Source: Sinonovacula constricta (taxonomy: Eukaryota > Mollusca > Bivalvia > Cardiida > Solecurtidae). From it: a stretch of DNA of 64,000 bases. Position 1 is the first letter of the stretch, and each line of letters opens with the position of its first letter. Under the pieces are notes generated by a model that did no database searches, had not been told where the DNA came from, and was given only the letters and a program-made list of their open reading frames with translations. The position numbers and the translations under genes are program-made. Below are positions 35,501-45,564 of the stretch, one piece after another. Location: positions 49,384,772 through 49,448,771 of the forward strand of contig CM017558.1 of assembly GCA_007844125.1 (NCBI GenBank). Direction: 5' to 3'.

Positions 35501-37486
35501 GCATCTCGTATTTAAGTATGAGGTTTGTTTTTTTGCCTTGCCTGAACGCATTGCCTTTTGTGGGTCGCTCTTTTTGGTGTTGCTTAAACTCATCGCTGGT
35601 TTGTGGATCGCTCTGTTTGTGTTGCCTATCACATTCTTGGTATATGGGTCAAACTTTTGTAGTAGCTAAACACACATCGTAGGTATTCGCCCATTTAAGG
35701 GTACGTACACATCTCGTAGACATGAGTGTCGTTTCTTTGTGATTACCGAAATGCGTTTTGGAGATGGCTTAACACATCATTGGTAGCACATTCTGGGATC
35801 TTCGATTCAAAGTTGATATCTTAGTCACAATTTTTGGGTTTGGCTTTACACTTCATAGATATGCGGATCGTTCTTTTGGAGTTGGTTTTACATTCCGTAT
35901 ATATGTGGATTGCTTTTGTTAGTTAACTCAATTTACTTTGGATATGTGGATCGTGCTTGCTTTTTGAATTAGATAGACGCATCGTAGATATGTGGCACGC
36001 TTGTTTTGTGTTAACTCAACACACCGTTGGTATTGTGACCACCCCTTTTGCTTTGCTCAACACACTGTAGATATTTGAATCGTTTGTTAGTTGTCGTAAC
36101 ACATCGTTGGTACGAAACTGCTTTTCGTTGGTTAACTAAACACATAGTTGTTACGTGGATCGCGATTTTTGGTTGGCTCAGAACACCGTAGATATGTGCG
36201 TCGCTATTTTTAGTTGGCTAAATGTATCGTAGACGGTCGATCGTTTTGGTTTTCTACACATGCCATATATATGTGGTTCGCTATAACTAAACACGCTGTC
36301 TGCCTGTGGGCCGCCGCTCTCTAAAACATCTGCTGTGAAATGACTAACCTTAATGCAAATCATTAAATCTGCTAAAGATAATTCGGAAAAGCTTTAATTT
36401 GATACTTTGTTTCAATAATTGGTCCTTATTTAATATATTAAATCCAAATCCTATTGTACTTTTTCCTATTGATTTTGATGTCCCTTTATTTCTTAAATAC
36501 AATATATTCAAACAAACACAGTGTTTACTTATTAATGTCAAGGTGCTTTTCGTGTTACTTTCTCTTTTTTAGGTGATGATGTTTTTAACGCGTTTGCAAT
36601 TGAAGAACACGAGGATTTGATAGGATTGTACAGGGATTTTGAAGTAAAAAAGCGAACGTTTAGCAAGAAATCGAAGACAATGAGAATGACCGTTCCAACT
36701 TCTCTCTTACGATTGATGAAAAAGATGCACCCGTCAAGGAACACTGAAGAAGAAATTGAAAGAGACAGTACAATGAAAGGAAAGATCACTTGGAGCAGTG
36801 ACAAATTAAAGGTTGATTCTTGTTTATTTACAACTTTCTTCGATAAGTCCATTAACGACACAATAAATGCCATCAAACGAGTTGTAGAAAATGTGCCAGA
36901 TGTTGAGACCATTCTTCTAGTTGGTGGTTGTGCCGAGTCCCCGCTAATTCATAATACAATTGAAGAACAATTCCGCAACAAAAAAGTGGTTGTACCCGAA
37001 AGTGCTGGTCTTGCTGTTCTGAAGGGAGCAGTGATTTACGGACACTTCCCTACGACCATCGTTTCTAGGGTGGCCAAACATTCGTATGGTATAAGCGTCT
37101 ACAAAGATTTTATACCAGGTCAACACCCACAAGACAAACTGGCACACGTTGGAACCAAGACGAAATGCAAAGACGTATTTGCCGTTCATGTGGAAAAAGG
37201 TCAAGAACTTAGAGAGGGTGAAGTGCAGTCATCACGGCGATATACAAGGCTGGAGCGACAACAAACGTCGCTTATCTTCGATTTCTACACATCGGAGAGA
37301 AAGAACCCTAAGTACGTCACAGACCCTGGTTGTGCACCACTAGGTCGGCTAGAGGTGTATCTGCAGCCGAGGTCTAAAGGCGTTGTTGTCTCTCTCATAT
37401 TCGGTGGTACAGAGTTATTAGCCGAAGGTGTTGATGAAGTAACCAACAAAAAGACTGTAGCAAAATTTATGTTTCTTACGGAGTAA
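29243..37486 (+). CDS. HSPA12-like (heat shock 70 kDa protein 12-type) protein, gene 2
   Basis: Six coding exons: 29243-29575, 32476-32603, 33606-33705, 34818-34980, 35159-35293, 36573-37486; 590 residues, the same exon lengths and phases as gene 1. Motifs: phosphate 1 DFGTTYSGYAF (21-31), QWVLTVPAIWSDGAKQFM, ALEPEAASILGM, an intact phosphate 2 DMGGGTVDITLHQVV, GHWGGTTVDESF, and adenosine motif ILLVGGCAESPLI. The Hsp70 substrate-binding domain and EEVD tail are absent, as in the family. Predicted cytosolic Hsp70-fold ATPase; HSPA12 proteins are linked to stress and immune responses, but no substrate can be read from sequence. The start at 29,243 follows acceptor CACACAG|GAGATC; an in-frame ATG at 29,177 is upstream of that acceptor. 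Regulation probably differs from gene 1: no TATA box and a uORF. Intron 5 is swollen by a 42-bp minisatellite. Confidence 0.95.
29640..29915 (+). repeat. second copy of part of the intron-1 block, in the next intron
   Basis: GACATCTGTAGAGAAATATG, then CTAGTTTGAGTTACTTCCCT and TGTGGAGACGACGTGAACTT repeat sequence found at 24,367-24,540 of the preceding intron. The counterpart in unit B is 45,630-45,930. Confidence 0.75.
30855..31760 (+). mobile_element. LINE ORF2 C-terminal fossil in intron of gene 2
   Basis: Decayed plus-strand sequence with recognisable pieces of a CR1/Jockey-like ORF2 C-terminus: the stretch after the reverse transcriptase (about 30,900-31,000), an LWGPKITKL-like stretch near 31,155, SDAGIYGE near 31,250 and DDEFHFICI near 31,730. 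It carries several frameshifts and stops. It is the same insertion as in genes 1 and 3. Confidence 0.7.
32476..32603 (+). CDS. gene 2 coding exon 2
   Basis: 128 nt, acceptor TTTTCAG, donor AG|GTACAT. Encodes HYKIKDENGKEVEALTVFSE. Confidence 0.92.
33183..33280. repeat. 14-bp minisatellite, 7 units
   Basis: Unit TTAATATATCTGTC with small variants, seven in a row, in the intron before coding exon 3. Gene 3 has nine units and gene 1 has none expanded. Confidence 0.95.
33606..33705 (+). CDS. gene 2 coding exon 3
   Basis: 100 nt, acceptor TTAACAG, donor AAG|GTATTT. Encodes DDIQWVLTVPAIWSDGAKQF. Confidence 0.93.
34818..34980 (+). CDS. gene 2 coding exon 4
   Basis: 163 nt, donor GGCG|GTGAGT. Encodes KSGQLMIALEPEAASILGMH; genes 1 and 3 have Asp where this copy has Gly in KSGQ. 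Confidence 0.93.
35159..35293 (+). CDS. gene 2 coding exon 5
   Basis: 135 nt, acceptor CTTCTAG, donor GTAG|GTATGT. Completes the intact phosphate-2 motif (GGTVDITLHQ). Its last ~20 bases plus donor resemble the unit of the minisatellite that follows. Confidence 0.93.
35294..36310. repeat. 42-bp degenerate minisatellite filling intron 5 of gene 2
   Basis: Units of about 42 bp carry CTTAAACnCATCGTnGGT, then a TGTGGATCGCTCTTTTTG-like half. The first resembles the end of coding exon 5 and its donor, and many units keep a GTAGATATGTGG-like donor lookalike. Because 42 is a multiple of three, spurious ORFs run through it (for example 35,464-35,682). Confidence 0.8.
36573..37486 (+). CDS. gene 2 coding exon 6 (terminal)
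   Basis: 914 nt from acceptor TTTTTTAG to TAA at 37,484-37,486. Contains the adenosine motif and C-terminal segment. It differs from gene 3 at about 14 of the first 240 bases by eye, most of them changing residues, far more than the flanks of the two units differ. Confidence 0.95.
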
Positions 37487-37771
37487 GAATTTACACAAAA
37501 TACACTCAAAACTTTTAGATTCTTTCTTACCTACACAAAGGAAACATTCCGTATAGAACGATTGGTAACAAAGTCCAGGTGTTTTTTGTCATAATCGAAC
37601 ACCTGCTGCCAGATTAAGAGGACATTTGTGTTACGGATTTAAAGTACGGATTTAAAGTCAAAACAAAATGTTCAGAGAGCTTTTGATATTTTACCAGCTA
37701 AGAGCTGTTAAATTAATTAAAGGTGCTTACTAAACAGTACAAAAGAAACTTAACTTATAAAATAATGATGA

Positions 37772-37777
37772 AATAAA
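37772..37777 (+). terminator. candidate polyadenylation signal, gene 2
   Basis: AATAAA about 285 bp after the stop codon, at the same place in gene 3 (54,183). Confidence 0.4.
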
Positions 37778-37999
37778 CATCCATACAGTATTGATGTGTG
37801 ACCAAACAACAGTCGCTGTATGAACGTTTTTACATGAATATTTTACGGGTGATAAAAGTGTAATCTGCTAAATGAAGAAAAACGGTATCAATATTTGTTA
37901 CTGATGAAGAATTAACAAAAAGGAAGTAGCACTGTGGTTTTATGTCTTGAGTTTAACAAAAACTGTCTGAATAAGCGATTAAAAGTTAATAAAGCGTAG

Positions 38000-40160
38000 T
38001 GGTTTTACACAACAAGGAACTGTTGCTAAACTTGAGTCCCTTACAAACTAAGGTTTCCCATGGGAAACCCCAATGTAAATAAAGAAACAACAAGTATGTT
38101 GATGACTTTAATAATGGTGATTGTGTTATACCTATGCATATCGGGAACTATTGTTATATTTGCATTACTTACAGGAATAAAAAAGACATAATTAGGTACA
38201 TGTTGGTGTCAAGACTAAGAACTGATTATATTTACAGTTGTTTATGCATATACCGTTATTTTATCATTTTATCTGATAACGGAAAATGTGGTCAAAGTCG
38301 ATTTTGTACAAAACAAAAAAGTTTCCGACAATCGTGTTCTAACATTTTACATGAATGCATTGTATTTAAAGTTAAACTACATCATTTACTATTAAAAAAG
38401 AAACTAACATAATCTCTATTTTTTATTATATTTGCAAATACCTAAGGTCGCACGATGAACGTGGATTTACCATTAAGCATCGCAGGGGAAGAAATGCACC
38501 CTTTCAAAACATTATTACTCAATTCGACTGTTTGAAAATATCGTGTGTGAGACCCCTGTGGCTGTTGAATTGTTCGATATTATCCACAGATCCGGTCTAT
38601 GTGGATATCTATTGCAATACCACCACCGTTAACTTAGCAATACTATCGTAAAACCACTATATCTCTGGCATTAACCGTGTGTTAACTAAGTTGATATACA
38701 ACAGTTTCCATTATTTCAAAATGCAACTATTTTCCCGAAACAGTGAATAACTTACCGCTTGAAGAGCTTTCATTATACATTGCGACAGGCACAATACTAA
38801 CATTTAAATTTAAACAACAGGAAAAATCGTTGTTGTTTTGGGCCATATACTTCTTGATTTGAAAGGTTATATCAAAATTACACTGCCTTTCCGGAGATAT
38901 AATGATTATAATAAAATGTGATAATTGATGAGAATACCATGACGTATCAATATTAACCAAAAATAATATAAAAATTTTCAAAATTTCGTCTTGTACATAT
39001 TCGAGCAAGACCTATATCGGTTTAACAAATAAAATAAAACATAATTTAAGGGTAATAAATGTATATATTGTATATTTTAATATTTGACTAAGGTCTTGGT
39101 AGTTCTATTTCATCCAAGTAAACTTTCCAATAAAACACTGGCATAACACAGCCGCAGAAATATTGACAAGGCTTTACAACTCTGTCCTCAGTGTTAACAT
39201 ATTTACAAAGAATAATTACATCATCAAAGTTGACATCACAATTAAAAGAGGGATAAACATGTATGTGGGACTTTTAATTTATATGGTTTCTCTCCAAAAC
39301 TTTCCCGAAACTAGGTTACGTCCCTTAAAATTATTTCCGCATTAGTGTACTGCGCATGTTCGATAAGCTCTAAATGAATATAACTAACTTTAAAAATACA
39401 CACATTTGCACTATATGGCCTCGCTGTATTTGCATGCAATCAGTGTAAATTTATCATGTTAATACCGAGTCTTAATATTATGAAATTAAAGTATCTGAAT
39501 TATTCATAAAAACAATCGTTGGCTTTTTGGTATCCGAAGTTGACATTAGTTGTTTTTGCAGTTGCGTGCTTTTAACGGTATACACTGACAATAGTGTAAT
39601 CAACATTTGTTTCTTTTCAAGCATTGTGGCATCGTCCTTTGTCGATTATCTAATCTTATTAATTAAAATTTATGTTGTACATTGAACACAGAGAATTCAA
39701 CTAATTTTCTCGCCATTTAATCATAGCATCGTCGTTTGCACATTAAATTTAAACCATTTTATTGATTTATAAGTTCTAAAAATGAATAGCACAAGTTTAT
39801 TGTCTTATAAAATACATTTAGATAAATACAAACCTGTCATTTTGACATTAATTGTTACCCAATGCAAATTCATTAGTAGACTTTAATCTACGTTCTTGTA
39901 CAAGGAATGTAATTCAGAATCTTATGTCCTAAATATCGGATAAATTGACCTAACTGAACAGAAGGACAGAACAGAGAAGAGTTTATTCCCTTTGACTTAG
40001 GCCCATGATGAAATAACAGTTCTGTCCGTTAAATTGACATCCCTCGGACCTCGGTAATTAGCCTGGACCGCCCGTGTAGGTGTTTTTATAACCCGACGAT
40101 TAGGGCAATAAAATCCCATTTGCAGACATCAGACGGTATCTGGCTACAAATGCGTGTTTT
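38000..40160. other. downstream flank of gene 2, no gene
   Basis: A membrane-segment-like ORF that is long in unit B (54,464-54,817) is frameshifted here, arguing against coding function. Confidence 0.55.
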
Positions 40161-40164
40161 ATTA

Positions 40165-40283
40165 TCACCATCCATCCCTCTTCAATCATTACTTTACTTT
40201 ACACTTTACATGTATGCTGCTAGTTTGTTTTTTGGACCTATCCGTGACACAGAAAAATCAAGTTTGTTATGTAAGTTTAAGTC
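40165..40283. repeat. segment S at the unit A/unit B junction
   Basis: From CCCTCTTCAATCATTACTTT to AAGTTTAAGT. The same sequence is at 57,107-57,246 (end of unit B) and at 62,307-62,446 (inside the 1.8-kb duplication), so all duplication junctions in this window touch it. Confidence 0.85.
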
Positions 40284-40787
40284 ATGGTATCTCTGTTATT
40301 TTGAAACAATTGTTTTACAATTGTTGTCTTTTCACAAGCTGAGACATTTAACGGATTTTTATTATATGTATTTGAAAATGAATTGTTCTTTTTAGAGAAA
40401 AACATGTTTTAAAAATTTAATTACAAATATTAGGGAAAAAATCTATGAAAACTACTACTTCTCACAGTTTAAAATTACTAAAAAAAGAATAAAAATCTGT
40501 AAAAAATACACAATAATGGCCTTTTAAAGGAAAAAAAAAGAAATTATGTTTGAAATGTAAGAAAAAGTGTAGAATTTAATGATGAAAAAAATCCAAGAAT
40601 AATAATACCTGTAGGACCTGAAATTATTATGGTAATAGGATGTAAATACACCATGTTTCTAATACTTTTTTCTTGTGACGATTGCGGTGCTGGTGGCGGC
40701 GGCGGCGGGGTGTTAAATACATACTAACCTCCGTTACATGCAAACAGAAGGGAAATAACTAAAGATTGGTGGGTATTTCCTACTTTC

Positions 40788-40900
40788 GTTTTGGCTCATA
40801 ACTCCCCCAGTTGTTTCTTGGAGTAAATCGTAGTGTTTTACTCTTAAAATCTCAACTGAACCGAACGGAGATGATGAACAGTTTGAGCCACACCATACTG
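40788..40900 (+). other. probable 5' exon of gene 3, TATA-less, with uORF
   Basis: Copy of the gene 2 exon, ending CTG|GTAAGT. It shares the seven-base loss of the TATA box and the uORF ATG (40,871); the spliced uORF stops at 45,228-45,230, one base before the ATG at 45,232. Confidence 0.6.
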
Positions 40901-43576
40901 GTAAGTACTAATTGCCTTTTTGTCACGTTTTTCCTGTTTGCCTTTGTCTAGAGGTTGTTTAGATTTAAATATCTAGGTGAGTCTTATACTAGGACCTTTT
41001 TTTATTTAACCAAATAGTTATAAAGAATTTGCAGAAACCTCCTTATGATCAAAATCAAGAATGCGTGGATTCTGTGCTTACATCTTTATTCGTCACGTTG
41101 CCTTCTATCACATGACGATTTTCTGCAATAAAACTATCCAGAGATACAATACAAAACAAGCAGTATTCTGTATGTCAAACAATCACTTATTAATCAGCCA
41201 GCAAAGTAATCAATCAATCAATGTAATACTAGCTCAAATACATGCACACATGATAAGATCTATCTAAACAGATGTAAGAAGCATATTTACCGAAATATTA
41301 TTAATGACATCTGTAGAGAAATATTTACACAAAAACTAGTTTGAGTTACTTCCCTTTAATCACCGAAGCATTGTACACAGTCACTTCTGTTTGCTAGTTA
41401 CCATTGTTATGCTTGTGTTACTTCATTGGGGGGTAAAACGTTGTTTATTAATACTCTTTGTGGAGACGACGTGAAATTTAATCATAAAGGGATTCTCTCA
41501 GAGTTATAGTATGCCAGGAATGCACTATATTTATTCATATAAAACCGAATGATCCCTCACAGGGTCAAAATATTTATCGTTCAGGTGAACACGACATTGA
41601 TGTTTCTTGTTCTTTTATAGAAGTCTTGTCCAAACATGAGACGAATTGCTCAAATCATAGAATGTTGAACAGAAGTATTAATTACTGTTACTATTACATT
41701 AGGTTTAGTCAAATTTTACGAATGCTGTACTTATTTAACTTCCACAGCAGTGGTTTCGCATTGTTTGATATATACTTATTCAGTGTTGTAATATCTGTTA
41801 CAATCGAATAAAGTTAAAAGGCAAATTATTTAAACTCTCTTTGTGCAAAGAATGATCAAAGAATTTCGATGAACTTAGGATAAACAAGCAATATACACGT
41901 GTTTTAATGAAAAAAACAGCATAGATTCGATGGTCCAGTGGTTAGGTTACTTTTATCCATCGATGTAGACGTAGACACTATAATGCAAAATTTTAAATGT
42001 CGTTTGAATAATGTGCACTCGTTCAGAATACATTTGCAATATGGACACACCAGCATGACTATGTTCCGTCCACAAACTTCTAAGTACAGTTTTACAATAT
42101 AAACTTAACTAAAATAGAAATAAAGTATATGAAATATAAAAAAATTAAATTTGGGAATGTAACTTAAACAACTCGCCAGTTACATATGTTCGACACTGTT
42201 TCTTTAATTGGCATCGCTTTAGTTTTAAGTGATCTTCTTCTAAAATTAAAATTCTTCTAAAATTATAATTGTTCTATAATGTTGACTGGAGCATAATTAA
42301 GTATATGTACTTCATTTATAGAGGGACTTGTAAATGTCCGAATGACAAATGAAAAGTATCTAATTAGATAGGTGCAATAAAATCAAGATTTCGGTCCTAT
42401 ATATAAAATGAATACACATAAGGAGGCATATACACTTTTTCATTCGTGAAATTTTTTATTTCGTCGTTTTTATGTCGGCATGCTAAGCAAGTACTGTCTT
42501 TATGCAGCATGAGGTATATATAATTATTATGTGTAAGTTTAAATATTTCATTTTTCAGTTACGTGGCCTTATTTAATGTTAAACAGAACAAAAAATGATT
42601 TTCTACGTGCGACCTTTTTGCCTTTACATAGAAATATAAAATAATAAATAAAATAAATACAATTAAGGCGAATACTTACAATACACGACCAGTTCTTACA
42701 GAAATCCCGTGAAACAATATTTTCGTAGCTTGATTTCGATTGTTGTTTTACTTTCGGAAGCCGTCGGTGTTTGTCTTTTACTACAATAGTTACACGTGCT
42801 ACTTTCGCTACCCGTTTTCGCGCTCGGACTTGACAAACAACAACAACAACAAATAACTATGTTAATCGCCGTTGCTTTGCCTATGACTTTGCCTGCCCCA
42901 GGCGACATGTTTCTCTTTGTTTACACAAACATGAAGATGCAGAGTCATGGTCCTAAACACGCTTTTACTAAATGTTTATTGAAGAATCCCAAGCGTCTTG
43001 ATCACGTGACGCTAACAACGTCTAATAATAATGGAGGCAGGAGCTAGTTAATTGGCTAAGTTGGCTTACCAAGCAGATGCGGATCGTACTTGTAGGCTCT
43101 GGTGGCTGTTACAGTGACACTCTCCACTGCCGCCTTTGCTCCTTTTTATGTTAAATGTTGGAATTATACTTTCACATAGGTTCGTGACCTCTATTTATTC
43201 AAGTCAAGCAATGGTACAAACTTTAAGAAACTATTTATATTAGTGACACGAGCTATCTGCCATTAAGCCTTCTTATTTAAGATAGATTTTTGTCACAAAG
43301 CCAGCGGCCAGTATACATCCGCAGGTAGTTTCATTCATTTAATCAATGGTTTTATTGATTGATTAAAAAGAGATGCAAATTGCACATTTAACATATGATA
43401 CGGAGAACCTGCAGAAAATGAATTTGGTCACGACTTCTGACGTCATGTACTCATGTGTTGATCGAAAAGATCATCGCATCTTTTAAAAGATGATCGTTTT
43501 ATTGTATTACTGTATTTTGCATAGGGATTCAGATCTGACTCATGTTCAGTCAGGCATGTGCATCCCCAAAAATGCG

Positions 43577-43720
43577 GCACTTGTGTCGCCAAAATGCTGT
43601 GGATAAAATGTTGCCATGCCGTAATGTCATAGATAAAATGTTGCGCGCCGACATGCCTGGCATAAGACGTTGCGTCCCGTAATGCCATGGATAAAATGTT
43701 GTGTGCTTTAGCGCCATAGT
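43577..43720. repeat. 30-bp degenerate minisatellite, unit B copy
   Basis: Counterpart of 27,587-27,730 with the same number of units. Confidence 0.7.
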
Positions 43721-45231
43721 TGCCTGCAAGTCCTGTCAAGCTTATGTTCCACAATAACTAGTGCATATATTAAAATGAAAATTCACATTTTGTTCCTACT
43801 GATCGTACCTACAGGAAATAATTAACTTTGATATTTCACGGTGTATTAGCATTACGGTACGATCTTCAAAGCAACTAGTACCTATGAATGAAGTACATGA
43901 ATTTTACCATTGCCTAATAACGCAATACTCGTAGTTTAAAAAACTGATGAAATGAATGCTAATTTATGAAATATGTTCCATGGAACGCTACAATATAATT
44001 ATGATAGATTTTCATGAGTACACTTATTTTGTCATTTCTTCTACAGATCGTTGTAAACAAAACTGCACAACTTCTAATGTATTGAGTGCAATTGAAAGTT
44101 GTCATGGTTTATCAAACTATATCACTCTTAAAATACAATGTAGCATTTAGCAATATTATTGTTTCAGGTATCCATTTTCATTGTACACAATATATGATTG
44201 TGCAAAACAAGCTAATGTTTTGACTTTTTTCGAATGCCCCGCACCCACCCCACCTCCGCCACCCAACAACCCAGGTACCCTCTCGTTCAAAACAATTTTG
44301 CAAAAGTTGATAAACCAACTTACTTTTTATGATCATATGTTTTAAAGAATATAATCAGCATGCAAGTTTCTTGATACATTTCTGTTTGGCATTGTTATTT
44401 TCTTATTAATATGTTAATGTCTGCTTTTGAGCAATATCACTCAACTGTGCAGCTTCATTTAGAATGGTTTGTTTAAGAAAGATCACAGGTATACAGGCAC
44501 ATCTAAAATACAACAGTGTTCCGGGGTGCATGTTTCCTTTATTAACATGCATTCACTTTATTTTAAAACTACCGCTGTCTGTGTGTGACCCTGACAAGAT
44601 CCACATCTTTCACTAAGAGTGAACCGGAGCGGTGAAGAGGGTTCCGATATGTTTATACACCCTGTATCCATAATTTGGAGTTTGTAAGAAATACGTACCT
44701 GTTCCTACTAGAAAAGTCGTGTACTAATGGTCACCGATAGATCAATCGTTCCCTTGCGAAACAAGGACAGTGATCTCACAGTTAAAGCACTCGATAAATA
44801 AAATGAAACATTCCCAAGTTACTTACAAATGAAAACATTTCTACATGTTTGGTTACAATTTTGTTGATAATAATACTATCGCATGATTGATCAAATGAGC
44901 TGTTCGTCAGTAAAATGACTTTAGCCTTAAACTGTTGATTATAACATTACTTATATAATGCGATTTCAAATACGAAGTCTAAGTCAATCTATTTTATCAA
45001 AATTTATGACTACATATAAGTAATTACCGGTAACTGTAGTTTCATATTCTTTCTGAATCCTCTCCGTAGGCAGAATTTTTACCATTTACGCAGCAATTAC
45101 TGACATGCATGTAGTTTGCATTATTAATGCCGCTATTATACTATTAAACACACGACGAAACTCAATTGTTCTTGTTATTTCATTTCATATATAATACAGT
45201 ACTAATTGTCTTCACACACAGGAGATCTAGA

Positions 45232-45564
45232 ATGGCGACCAGAGGTACGACGAAAAGGTCGCGTAGCAAACGGATTATAGTGGCGGCCATTGACTTCGGG
45301 ACCACCTACTCCGGATATGCTTTTTCCTTTAAGGACGAATTCAACAAAGACCCTTTAACAATTAAAACATCTGAAACGTGGAATTCATCTACAAGTGGTC
45401 TTCAATCCCTAAAGACACCTACAGTTGTTCTTCTGGATAAACATAAACAGTTAGTTGAATTTGGCTTCGAGGCGGAGGAGAAATATTTACAGCTAGTGGA
45501 TGAAGAGGAGCATGAGGATTATTACTTTTTGAGACGGTTCAAAATGTCATTACACACATCAGTC
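45232..45564 (+). CDS. gene 3 coding exon 1
   Basis: 111 codons, donor GTC|GTAAGT, phosphate-1 loop at residues 21-31. Lies in the low-divergence part of units A and B. Confidence 0.95.

Larger units (their letters stand above)
23341..40283 (+). repeat. tandem segmental duplication, unit A (gene 2)
   Basis: The 16.94-kb block is repeated directly at 40,284-57,207. Unit A begins inside the Polinton ATPase remnant (ATGGTATCTCTG) and ends at AAGTTTAAGT. Unlike unit B it carries the insert at 24,650-25,600. It lacks about 490 bp present in B at 55,706-56,199 and about 180 bp present at 46,027-46,210, both with short repeats at the ends that suggest deletions in A. Confidence 0.93.
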
